From positions 1 through 64,000 of the forward strand of contig CAZAZP010000001.1 of assembly GCA_964489695.1 (NCBI GenBank): 64,000 bases of DNA. The letters are read 5' to 3'. Position numbers and translations under genes: made by a program. Below, one piece after another: positions 33,863 to 43,500 of the stretch (the stretch's first letter is position 1; each line of letters begins with the position of its first letter). Below the pieces are notes generated by a model. That model saw only the letters and a list, made by a program, of their open reading frames with translations, was not told the DNA's origin and searched no databases. The stretch is from CAYUXU01 sp964489695 (GTDB taxonomy: Bacteria > Bacillota_I > Bacilli_A > Erysipelotrichales > Erysipelotrichaceae).

Positions 33863-35501
33863 ACAATTAGTTGATGGCGCGCTACTTAAACAAATGCTGA
33901 GAAATGGAGCTAATAATCTCCAAAACCGCTATCAAGAAATTGATGCTCTAAATGTTTTTCCGGTACCAGATGGCGATACTGGGACAAATATGAGTTTAAC
34001 TTTTCAAGCTGGAGTTAAAGAGGCTTGTGATTTAGCGAGTAATCATGTAGGCGAAATTACCAAAAAACTTTCCCGTGGTCTATTAATGGGAGCGCGTGGA
34101 AACTCAGGAGTGATTTTATCACAGATATTTCGGGGGTTTGCGCAAGGGGTAGAAGGTCTAGCTGAAATCAATAGTCTTCAAATGGCTCAAGCTTTTCAAA
34201 AGGGTACCGAGATTGCTTATCGAGCCGTAATGCGGCCAGTGGAAGGCACGATTTTAACGGTTATCCGGGAAAGTTCTTATATGGCCTTAAAATATGTGCA
34301 AGAAAATCCTGAATGTGATATTTTCCAATATTTTAAGCAGTTTTTAGCTGAAGCTCGTGATTCCTTAGAATTTACGCCCGAATTATTAGCTGTTTTAAAA
34401 GAAGTCGGAGTAGTTGATAGCGGTGGTGCAGGTTTAATCGTAATCTTAGAGGGCTTTTTAGCGGCTTTAGAAGATCAAGTTATTGAATTAGCCCAAGTTC
34501 ATGAAATGGAAGTAAATCATGTTCAAAGTCAAATTGCTCATGATGAGTTTGGCTATTGTACAGAATTTATTGTCCGGTTAGCAGAAAATGAATTTTTAAA
34601 ATTTGAAGAAGCCCATCTTAGAAGTAGTTTAGAAAAACTGGGTGATTCAATCGTGGTTGTTCAAGATGAAGATTTAGTGAAAGTGCATGTTCATACTTTA
34701 AAACCAGGAGATGCTTTAAATTTAGCGCAACGTTATGGTGAGTTTATTAAGTTAAAAATTGAAAATATGCAAGAACAACACGAACACTTAATGATGGAAA
34801 TGCCAAAACATGAACATAGTGAAACTAAAACAATTAAAGAGCAACAAGATTTTGCGATTATTACTGTTGCGGCTGGTAAGGGATTAAGTGATTATTTCAA
34901 AAGCATCCGGGCGGATGTGGTGATTAATGGTGGCCAAACGATGAATCCTTCAACTGAAGATTTCGTCGCCGCGATTAAATCAGTTAATGCGAAGCATATT
35001 ATTATTTTACCGAATAACTCAAATATTATTTTAGCTGCCCAACAAGCGCAAGCAGTTTTAGAAGAGTTAGATATTTCAGTTTTAGCTACAAAATCAATCC
35101 CACAAGGAATTGGTGCGTTAGTGATGTTTAATCCAGCGGCTGATTTAGCAACGAATTTAGCTGATATGGAAGCAGGGCGGAAGCTGGTAAAAACCGGTCA
35201 AGTGACTACTGCGATTAAAGATACCTCTTTTGAACAAGTTCAAATTAAAGAGGGCGAATATATTGGGATCGCTGATAAAAGTATTGTGGTTAGTGATGCT
35301 GATCTTTATACCGCCAGCTTAGAACTATTAAAAAGCTTAGTGAGTGAAGATGCGGAGTTAGTCACGCTGATTCAAGGAGCAGAGGGTAACGTTGAGGTGA
35401 CCGCTGCCTTAGAAGATGTCTTGACTAATGAGTTTTCCGTTGAAGTAGAAGTAATTTTAGGCGACCAACCAGTCTATCAATATTACTTTGGAGTGGAATA
35501 A
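33855..35501 (+). CDS. DAK-domain protein, YloV/FakA-like
   Basis: The 548-aa protein has the dihydroxyacetone kinase-type ATP domain at its N-terminus (LNVFPVPDGDTGTNM near residue 35, GARGNSGVILSQIFRG near 80) and a C-terminal DegV-like half (about 320-548). In Staphylococcus FakA of this build phosphorylates fatty acids presented by FakB; no FakB gene is in the window, and YloV in Bacillus is the closer positional match. It starts with GTG (AGGAG upstream) inside the asp23 gene and is followed by a terminator and recG. Confidence 0.9.
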   Translation: MTKQLVDGALLKQMLRNGANNLQNRYQEIDALNVFPVPDGDTGTNMSLTFQAGVKEACDLASNHVGEITKKLSRGLLMGARGNSGVILSQIFRGFAQGVEGLAEINSLQMAQAFQKGTEIAYRAVMRPVEGTILTVIRESSYMALKYVQENPECDIFQYFKQFLAEARDSLEFTPELLAVLKEVGVVDSGGAGLIVILEGFLAALEDQVIELAQVHEMEVNHVQSQIAHDEFGYCTEFIVRLAENEFLKFEEAHLRSSLEKLGDSIVVVQDEDLVKVHVHTLKPGDALNLAQRYGEFIKLKIENMQEQHEHLMMEMPKHEHSETKTIKEQQDFAIITVAAGKGLSDYFKSIRADVVINGGQTMNPSTEDFVAAIKSVNAKHIIILPNNSNIILAAQQAQAVLEELDISVLATKSIPQGIGALVMFNPAADLATNLADMEAGRKLVKTGQVTTAIKDTSFEQVQIKEGEYIGIADKSIVVSDADLYTASLELLKSLVSEDAELVTLIQGAEGNVEVTAALEDVLTNEFSVEVEVILGDQPVYQYYFGVE

Positions 35502-35524
35502 AAAAGAGCCTAGCTCTTTTTTTT
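35501..35524 (+). terminator. Intrinsic terminator after yloV-like gene
   Basis: AAAAAGAGC (35501-35509), loop CTA, GCTCTTTTT with T to 35524. It ends only 7 bases before the recG start codon. Confidence 0.85.
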
Positions 35525-35531
35525 CATTATC

Positions 35532-37523
35532 ATGTCATTTACTGCCAATGAACAACAAATCATCCAACAATTAGAATTGACTTCGCCAAAAGAGTTGTTG
35601 TTTTATTATCCTTATCGCTATGAGCAATTAACATATCAACCAGTTTCTCACTGGCAAAGCGGCGATCAAGTTATTTTTGCAGGTCCAGTTTTAAAAACGC
35701 CCGTTGCTTTTCGGAAAGGGAAATTACATATTGTCCGATTTGAAATGTTAGTTGAACAAACGGTAATTAAAGTCATAATTTTTAATCGGCCCTGGCTGTT
35801 AAAACAAGATTTTACCCAACCAATTACGATTATTGGTAAATACACCGGTCATCAGCAAGTTACCGCTCTTAACTATAATCGGATACCGGTCCAAGATCAG
35901 TTAGGAATTACCCCAATCTATCATTTAAAAGAGGGGATAACAGCGAAAAGGTTTAGTAATCTTATTAAAAAAGCTTTTAAATTATATGCTCCTTTAGTTA
36001 ATGAGTTAGTACCAGCCGATTTACAAATGAAATATCAGCTATTAAAGCGGGGGACGGCTTTAAAATATTTACATTTTCCGCAAGATTACCAACAAATAAA
36101 ACTAGCGACGAGAACTTTAAAGTATGAAGAATTTTTAGTTTTCCAACTTCAATTATTGCTTCGTAAACAAAAAGCGGCTAATTTCCAGCAAAAAAAACCC
36201 CGTGATTTTCAAATCGATGAGGTTTTTCGCTTAGTTAACCGCTTAAGTTATCAGTTAACGCCTGGCCAACTGCAAGCTGTTAATGAGATTTTGGCGGATT
36301 TAAAACAAGCTTACCCGATGCATCGGCTTTTACAAGGTGATGTTGGTTCAGGTAAAACTTTAGTCGCTGCCTTAGCGTTAGCCGCGATGACTTTAGCCCA
36401 GAAACAAAGTGCTTTTCTGGTCCCAACTGAAATTTTAGCGAAACAACAATACGTTTACTTAAAAAAGATACTAAAACCATGGGATTTTAAGATTGCTTGT
36501 TTATTTGCTAGTTTACCAACCTTAAAACGCCAAGAAATCTTAACTGGCTTAAAAAAAGGTGAAATTGATATCGTGGTGGGAACTCATGCTATTTTTCAAA
36601 AACAAGTCGAATACGCCGATTTAGGTTTAGTTATTGCGGATGAACAACACCGCTTTGGTGTCCAACAACGGGCAGCTTTAGTGAATAAAGGCATCGCGGT
36701 GGATTTCTTACTGATGAGTGCCACACCAATTCCGCGTACCTTAGCTACTGTTTTATTTGGTGAACTCGATATTAGTACCATTGATACTTTACCTAGTGGC
36801 CGTTTACCGATTAAAACAGATTTGATTTTAGAAAATAGTATGCAGCGTATTTTAACCCCGATTATGCAAGAATTAGCTAACGATAATCGGTGTTATGTAA
36901 TTTGCCCAGCCATTTCAGCTACCGAAACAGTCAACTTACGCCATGTGACGGGGATTTATGCGGCCTTAAAACAAGAATTACAAGTTAAACGGCAGTTACC
37001 TTATGGAATTGGTCTGTTACACGGTAAATTATCGAGCGAAGAAAAAGAACAAGTGATGCAAGATTTTGAACAAGGTAACACTAAACTGTTAGTTACCACA
37101 ACCGTCGTTGAAGTAGGGGTTAATGTTTTAGCCGCGAATCAAATGGTAGTTTATAATGCGGATCGCTTTGGTTTATCGCAATTACATCAGTTACGCGGTC
37201 GGATTGGGCGCAGTAATAAGCAAGCATATTGTTATTTATTAACATCAGCGACTGATCCAGACACCTTAAAACGCTTAGAAGTTTTAACCAAAGAGCATGA
37301 TGGTTTTAAAATTGCGGAATACGATTTGACTTTACGGGGACCTGGCGATGTGTTAGGTATTCGCCAAAGTGGTTTACCAGGTTTTATTTTGGGTGATTTT
37401 GTGGCCGATAATAATATCGTGACCACCGCCCGGAGCGATGCTGAGCGCATTATTGCTAATCCAGCAGCTTATCAGTTATTATTAGACTATATTGAAACAA
37501 AAATCCAAGCTTCAGCTTGGTAA
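35532..37523 (+). CDS. recG: ATP-dependent DNA helicase RecG
   Basis: Helicase that reverses stalled forks and unwinds branched DNA and R-loops. The 663-aa protein has the wedge (OB) domain (about 45-150), Walker A GDVGSGKT (from residue 269), DEQHRFGVQQR (about 369), SATPIPRTL and the C-terminal helicase block with QLRGRIGRS. The N-terminus is about 15 residues shorter than usual. No Shine-Dalgarno is visible before the ATG, which follows the T-run of the previous terminator. yloV-recG-rnc order is like Bacillus minus the fapR-plsX-fabDG-acpP block. Confidence 0.95.
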   Translation: MSFTANEQQIIQQLELTSPKELLFYYPYRYEQLTYQPVSHWQSGDQVIFAGPVLKTPVAFRKGKLHIVRFEMLVEQTVIKVIIFNRPWLLKQDFTQPITIIGKYTGHQQVTALNYNRIPVQDQLGITPIYHLKEGITAKRFSNLIKKAFKLYAPLVNELVPADLQMKYQLLKRGTALKYLHFPQDYQQIKLATRTLKYEEFLVFQLQLLLRKQKAANFQQKKPRDFQIDEVFRLVNRLSYQLTPGQLQAVNEILADLKQAYPMHRLLQGDVGSGKTLVAALALAAMTLAQKQSAFLVPTEILAKQQYVYLKKILKPWDFKIACLFASLPTLKRQEILTGLKKGEIDIVVGTHAIFQKQVEYADLGLVIADEQHRFGVQQRAALVNKGIAVDFLLMSATPIPRTLATVLFGELDISTIDTLPSGRLPIKTDLILENSMQRILTPIMQELANDNRCYVICPAISATETVNLRHVTGIYAALKQELQVKRQLPYGIGLLHGKLSSEEKEQVMQDFEQGNTKLLVTTTVVEVGVNVLAANQMVVYNADRFGLSQLHQLRGRIGRSNKQAYCYLLTSATDPDTLKRLEVLTKEHDGFKIAEYDLTLRGPGDVLGIRQSGLPGFILGDFVADNNIVTTARSDAERIIANPAAYQLLLDYIETKIQASAW

Positions 37524-37535
37524 TAAGGAGTAATT

Positions 37536-38216
37536 ATGACAATCTTTGACTGGCTAACTGCCAGAAATATCCCTTTTCATAATAAAAAGTTGATTGAACG
37601 GGCTTTTGTGCATTCTTCCTATGTTAATGAAAACAAAGGAATTCATCAAGATAATGAACGATTAGAATTTATCGGTGATGCGGTGTTACAACTGTATACC
37701 AGCCAAAAGCTGTTTTTAATGAAACCTTTATTAAATGAAGGTAAAATGACAACAATTCGCGCTTCTTTAGTACGGGAAGAAGCTTTAGCCCAATATGGCC
37801 GCGCCTTAAAACTGAATGAGTTTTTACTTTTAGGCCAAGGTGAAGATAAAAGCGGTGGTCGCGAACGAGACTCTTTAATAGCTAATATGTTTGAAGCGTT
37901 TATTGGAGCGCTTTATCTGGACAGTGGTTTTATTGGAGTCGATTTAATTTTAACTGAAGTGTTAGATTTTAAACGAGTAGAAGATATCAAGCCAGCGATT
38001 ATCGATTATAAAACGCAACTCCAAGAGTTTATCCAATCGGATTCGCGCCAAACTGTCCAATATGTGGTGATTAACGTGGCTGGTCCTTCCAATAGTCCCG
38101 AATTTGAAGTAGCAGTTATGTTAGATGAAATTATCTTAGGCGTAGGGAAAGGCTTAAGCAAGAAAAAAGCTGAACAACAAGCCGCTAAAAATGCTTTTAA
38201 GAAAATGGTCAAATGA
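37536..38216 (+). CDS. rnc: Ribonuclease III
   Basis: Double-stranded RNA endonuclease that matures rRNA and SRP RNA. The 226-aa protein has the catalytic signature NERLEFIGDAVLQLY (about residue 40), a second acidic site in ANMFEAFIGALYLD (about 113), and a C-terminal dsRNA-binding domain (about 153-226, GKGLSKKKAEQQAAKNAF). AAGGAG precedes the ATG. In Bacillus smc and ftsY follow rnc; here galM and galK follow, galM overlapping by 4 bases. Confidence 0.97.
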   Translation: MTIFDWLTARNIPFHNKKLIERAFVHSSYVNENKGIHQDNERLEFIGDAVLQLYTSQKLFLMKPLLNEGKMTTIRASLVREEALAQYGRALKLNEFLLLGQGEDKSGGRERDSLIANMFEAFIGALYLDSGFIGVDLILTEVLDFKRVEDIKPAIIDYKTQLQEFIQSDSRQTVQYVVINVAGPSNSPEFEVAVMLDEIILGVGKGLSKKKAEQQAAKNAFKKMVK

Positions 38217-39208
38217 TCGAAAAATTTATTTTTGATGTTGATCAAGACCAAACCTATTATGCTTATCGGTTAAGTAATGAAGATCTAGCAGTTGTGGTTC
38301 TTGAATATGGTGCTATCATTCAGAGTTTTAAAGTTTTAAAGACCGAGCGCGAGATTGTATTAAATTACCCGCGGATTAAACCATATTTAGCTGATAAGAC
38401 TAGTTATTTAGGGGCGATTATTGGACGCTATTGTAATCGAATCGGGGCAGCGAGTTATGTTTGGGCAGAGCAGCTATATCAGTTAACTGCGAATGCTGGA
38501 CCCAATTGTTTGCATGGCGGTGAAACAGGTTTTAACCAACAATTATTTCAAGCTCAAATAAAAGCTGACCAATTAATTTTATCGTATGCTAGTCCTGCCC
38601 TTGAGGCTGGTTTTGGCGGTGATTTAGGCTTAAAAGTAACTTATGAATTAGCTAATTCAGCATTAATTTTTCAAGCTGAAGTAACAAGTCAAGCCGGTTC
38701 AATTTATAATATAACCCAACATTCGTATTTTAACTTAACTAATCAAACCTCAATCTTAGATCATCATTTGGCTATTTTCGCTGATCAGCTTGCTTTTAAT
38801 GATGATACAGGGTTGGCTGTTTTACCGCCGGTAAAAGTTAATAATCAGCCATTTGACTTTCGGCATAGTCAACCTTTAAAAGAAAGTTTAGCAACCCTCG
38901 CTCAATTAGCTCAGTTTCATTTAGGGCTTGATCACCATTTTATCGTACCCGCCACAGGTTTGCGCAAAATGGCTGAATTAACGGCTGACCAGCTGGTTTT
39001 AACGATTAAAAGTGACTTACCGGGTTTACAAGTTTATACGGGTAATTATTTAGACCAAACTAATTATTTTTTAAAGCAAGCTGGTATTTGTTTTGAGACC
39101 CAATATTTTCCCAACAATATTAATAATGGCTTTTTACCACAATCAATCTTAAAACCACATGAAAGTAAAATACAGCGGACGATTTATGAAATTGAGGTGA
39201 AACAATAA
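38213..39208 (+). CDS. galM: Aldose 1-epimerase (galactose mutarotase)
   Basis: Interconverts alpha and beta anomers of galactose or glucose. The 331-aa protein has the family features GAIIGRYCNRIG, LHGGETGFNQ, the catalytic His in NITQHSYFNL (about 176), LDHHFIV, and the catalytic Glu in CFETQYFPNNIN (about 302). It overlaps rnc by 4 bases and is followed 1 base later by galK, so it is expressed with the recG-rnc group. galK next door supports galactose as substrate. Confidence 0.92.
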   Translation: MIEKFIFDVDQDQTYYAYRLSNEDLAVVVLEYGAIIQSFKVLKTEREIVLNYPRIKPYLADKTSYLGAIIGRYCNRIGAASYVWAEQLYQLTANAGPNCLHGGETGFNQQLFQAQIKADQLILSYASPALEAGFGGDLGLKVTYELANSALIFQAEVTSQAGSIYNITQHSYFNLTNQTSILDHHLAIFADQLAFNDDTGLAVLPPVKVNNQPFDFRHSQPLKESLATLAQLAQFHLGLDHHFIVPATGLRKMAELTADQLVLTIKSDLPGLQVYTGNYLDQTNYFLKQAGICFETQYFPNNINNGFLPQSILKPHESKIQRTIYEIEVKQ

Positions 39209-39209
39209 A

Positions 39210-40478
39210 ATGGAATTAAAACAATTAAGTAATTATTTAACTAATGCTGCCTTTCAAAAACAATTAAACGCTTTAAATTACGCTGATCCGGTAGACCAAC
39301 TAAAACGCTACCAACAGTTAATTAGTGATTATCAAACAGTTTTTTCAACCCGGGATGTGGCGCTATTTTCGACGCCCGGACGAACTGAAATCATCGGTAA
39401 TCATACCGATCATCAAAAAGGGAAAGTCATCGCAGCTAGTGTTGATCACGATATAATCGCGTTAGCTAATCCTAACACTTTAATTACGATTATCGCCCCA
39501 GGTTTTCAGCTTCGACCACTTAATTGCCAAAATCTTGTGATTAATCAGCAGGATTATTATACTTCGGAAGGGCTAGTTAAAGGGGTTTTAGCGGGCTTTA
39601 AGCAAGCGGGCTATCAAATAGGTGGTTTTGATTGTTTGCTTGATTCACGCGTTCCTAAAGGTTCAGGGATGTCTTCATCGGCGGCTTTTACGGTTTTAAT
39701 TGCGACAATTTTAAACCAACTTTATAATCAAGGAAAAATCAATCCGGTTAAGTTAGCGCAAATCGCCCAATATGCGGAAAATAATTATTTTAATAAACCT
39801 AGTGGTTTAATGGATCAATTAACATGTAGTGTTGGGGGTGTTGTTTACCTCGACTTTTATCAACCAGATCAGCCCGTGATTGAACAACTACCGCTTAATT
39901 TGGCGCAACATGATTATCAGTTAGTCTTAGTCAATACCTTAAGTGATCATGCAGATTTGGCGGCTGATTACGGCTTAATCGTGCAAGAAATGCAAGCAGT
40001 GGCGCAGTTTTTTCACCATGATGTTTTAGCTGATTTATCTTTCGCTGAATTATTAGATCAGCTACCAACTTTAAAAACGCAAGTTTCCGATCGGGCTATT
40101 TTACGAGCGATCCATTTTCTAAATGAACAAAAGCGCGTTACGGCTTTGCGTCAAGCAATCAACCGTTTTGATTTTCAATCAGTATTAACACTGATTGAAG
40201 CTTCTGGTAACTCTTCTTTTCAATATTTACAAAATGTTTATTTAGCGACTAACTATCAAAGCCAGCCCTTAGCTTTAGCGTTAGCGGTCTCAAAAGTATC
40301 TTTACCGCAAGCGAGTGCCTTAAGAGTGCATGGTGGGGGTTTTGCGGGAACAATTTTGGCCTTAATTCCTAAAAATGCCGTAACTAGTTATAAACATTTA
40401 ATTAATGAGCTGTTTGGGCCAGCTAGTTTTTTACCCGTCAATCTACGCCAACTTGGTAGTAGCTGTTTAGTCGCTTGA
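39210..40478 (+). CDS. galK: Galactokinase
   Basis: Phosphorylates galactose to galactose 1-phosphate. The 422-aa GHMP kinase has GRTEIIGNHTDHQKGKVI (about 48-65), the ATP-loop SRVPKGSGMSSSAA (about 146), and LRVHGGGFAGTILAL at the C-terminus. GAGGTGA precedes the ATG. galM-galK form a pair; the uridylyltransferase gene galT is not in this window and galE lies 14 kb upstream. Length is at the upper end for the family. Confidence 0.93.
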   Translation: MELKQLSNYLTNAAFQKQLNALNYADPVDQLKRYQQLISDYQTVFSTRDVALFSTPGRTEIIGNHTDHQKGKVIAASVDHDIIALANPNTLITIIAPGFQLRPLNCQNLVINQQDYYTSEGLVKGVLAGFKQAGYQIGGFDCLLDSRVPKGSGMSSSAAFTVLIATILNQLYNQGKINPVKLAQIAQYAENNYFNKPSGLMDQLTCSVGGVVYLDFYQPDQPVIEQLPLNLAQHDYQLVLVNTLSDHADLAADYGLIVQEMQAVAQFFHHDVLADLSFAELLDQLPTLKTQVSDRAILRAIHFLNEQKRVTALRQAINRFDFQSVLTLIEASGNSSFQYLQNVYLATNYQSQPLALALAVSKVSLPQASALRVHGGGFAGTILALIPKNAVTSYKHLINELFGPASFLPVNLRQLGSSCLVA

Positions 40479-40511
40479 ATTTCGTCTTAGCGCTGCATCA
40501 GAGTTTTATTG

Positions 40512-40520
40512 TGTTATGAT
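40512..40520 (+). promoter_or_regulatory. polC promoter, extended -10
   Basis: TGT followed by TATGAT (40515-40520), 18 bases before the start, with only a partial -35 (CTGCAT). Confidence 0.5.
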
Positions 40521-40537
40521 AATTAAGAGGAAGTAGC

Positions 40538-43500
40538 ATGACGACACCAATCACTCCATTACTAAGTAAAATTCAACTCTCAAAAACGACTTATGACCTA
40601 CTAAAAACAGGATCTGTCGGGAAAATAACCTTTCATCGTAACCAAGCCACTTTAGCTATCACGTTAAAGCTAGCTACGAGTTTGCCTTTTCAAAATTGGC
40701 AAGAACTCACCGAACAGCTAAGTGATTATTTTTCAGTTAACCAATTAGCTTTAAATTTAGAAATTGAAAATTGTCGGTATCCTTACCTAACCGAATACGT
40801 CACACATTATTACAAACAAACAGCTAGTAAACTGGGGCTTAGTCAACCATTAGTTCAAGTTAGTGGCCAACAAATTAATTGTCGCTGGTTAGATGAAGCA
40901 TCCTTAAACCTGGCGGAAGAAAACACCCGTAGTTTGGAAGAATTTTTACAACAAGCCGGTTTTTTGACATTTAGTTTAAACTTTGAAATTTATCGTGATA
41001 CTTTTGATTATCATGAAGTTAAAGTTAAATTGAGTGAACCACCAGCCAACTTAACCCCCACTTTACCCGTTCACCAACGGAAAAGGCCTTATTTACCAAT
41101 TAAAGATTTAAGTTTAATTACAGAAGAAATTGATAAAATCGTCGTAGTTGGGAAAATCTTTAAATTAGATAAAGTTGAAAATCGGACCAATCAAAGGTTA
41201 ATCGTGACCGCTTATATTTTTGATGAACATAGTGCTTTAATTTTAAAATATTTTGAAGGCCGACGTTTCTCACGGGAAATGTTAGAAGCTTTAACTCTTG
41301 GTCAAAGTCTTCAAGCTTATGGTAATGTTGAATATGATCGTTTTGCGCGTGATTTAGTTTTAAAAGTCGAGAAATTTGAGATTATCGCTGATTTGTTTGC
41401 TCAAACTGATCAAGCGATTAAAAAACGCGTTGAATTACACGCACATACAAATAAATCAGAAATGGATGGGATTCCAAGTGCAACGGCTTTAGTTGAGTAT
41501 GCGTTTCAATTAGGACATCCAGCCGTAGCGATTACTGATCATAACGTCGTACAAGCGTTTCCCGAAGCGCAACGAGCTGCCCAAAAACTATTAAAACAAT
41601 ACCCTGATCGGGAATTTAAAGTTATTTATGGTGTCGAGTTTAATTTAATTAATGATGATTTAAAAATCGTTTTTAATAGTAGTGAGCAAGTTTTGCCGAC
41701 TGAATATATTGTTTTAGACTTAGAAACAACCGGTTTATCAAACCGTTATGATGAAATTATCGAATTTGGTGCGGTTAAACTCGAAAACGGACTGGTCACT
41801 GCCCAGAAACAATTTTATCTAAATCCACAGCGTGAATTGAGCCATTTCATTTTACAAAAAACTGGAATCACCCAAGAACAAGTTGATTCCGCTGCTTTTT
41901 TAGCTGAAAAGATTGATGAAATCCGTGAATTTATCGGAAATTATCCCGTAGTGGCGCATAATGCCACCTTTGACTGGGGCTTTTTACAAGCCGCCATGGA
42001 AAAAACTGAGCGTTCAGCTTTAACTAATCCGGTGATTGATACTTTAAATCTGTCACGGACGATTCATTCGACCCGGCGTAATCATGCGTTAGGTTATGTT
42101 GCTCGGTTTTATGGGATTACTTATGATGAAAGTAGTGCGCACCGAGCTGATTATGATGCGGAAGTTTTAACTAATGTCTTTTTAAATTTATTAGAAGAGG
42201 CGAAAAAGCTGGGTTGTAAGACTTATGACGATTTAAATCAATTAATGACCACTTCGACCTTATTAAAAACGATGCCGTCTCATGTCATCGCTTTAGCCAA
42301 AAATCCGGCAGGAATCAAGGCGTTATATGAATTAGTCACCTTAGCTCATACGACCTATTTAGCCACCACAGCAAAAATCGATGATAGTAATGAAATAACT
42401 AGTGCAACTCCTGTGCTGACTAAAAGTGTTTTAAATCAGTATCGCCAAGATTTGTTAATTGGTTCAGCGTGTTTTAATGGTGAAGTCTTTGAAACTGCAA
42501 TGAATAAAGATCAACGGGCGTTAGAGAAATGTTTAGCTTTTTATGATTATATCGAAATTCAACCGCTAACTAATTATCAACCCCTGATTGTTAAACAACA
42601 AATACCAAATCAAGCTCGCTTGATCAGTATTTTACAAGCTATTATTAAATCTGCGGTTAAACAAAATAAACTCGTGGTCGCCAGTAGTGATAGCCATTAC
42701 TTAGGCCCAGAAGATAAAGTCTTACGTGATGTCTTTATTATGGCCCAAGGGGTGGGGGGAACCCGTCATCCACTTTATTATCGCGAAGAGCGCCTAAGAC
42801 AGTCAACAGCTGCTCCTGATCAACATTTCCGTAATACCGAAGAAATGCTTTTAGCATATGATTATTTGGCTCCTGAGATTGCTTATGAGCTTGTTGTCAG
42901 TAATACTAATCAGATTGCGAGTCAAATTGAAGTTAATCAACCGATTAAAGATAAACTTTATACCCCAACGATTACGGATGCTGATCAAAAATTAGCTGAG
43001 ATCTGTTATGCGAACGCTTTTAAGCTGTATGGGAAACCATTACCCGCAATCGTCGCTAAACGGTTAACCTTGGAACTAGAAAAGATTACAACGCATGGTT
43101 TTGGTGTAATTTATTATATTGCTCATTTGTTGGTTAAGCATTCTTTAGATCACGGCTATATTGTTGGATCTCGGGGCTCAGTAGGTTCAAGTTTAGTCGC
43201 GACGATGGCTAATATTACCGAAGTCAATCCGCTACCACCGCATTACTATTGCCCAAAATGTCATTATCAACGATTTTATTTAGAAAATGAAGTGGCGAGT
43301 GGCTATGACTTACCAAGTGAAAACTGTCCTAATTGCCAAACGCCATTAGTGGGTGAAGGTCAAGATATTCCATTTGAAACTTTCTTAGGTTTTGAAGGGG
43401 ATAAAGTTCCAGATATTGATCTGAACTTCTCTAGTGAATTTCAAGAACAAGCGCATGATTTCACCAAAACAATTTTTGGTGAACAAAACGTCTTTCGAGC

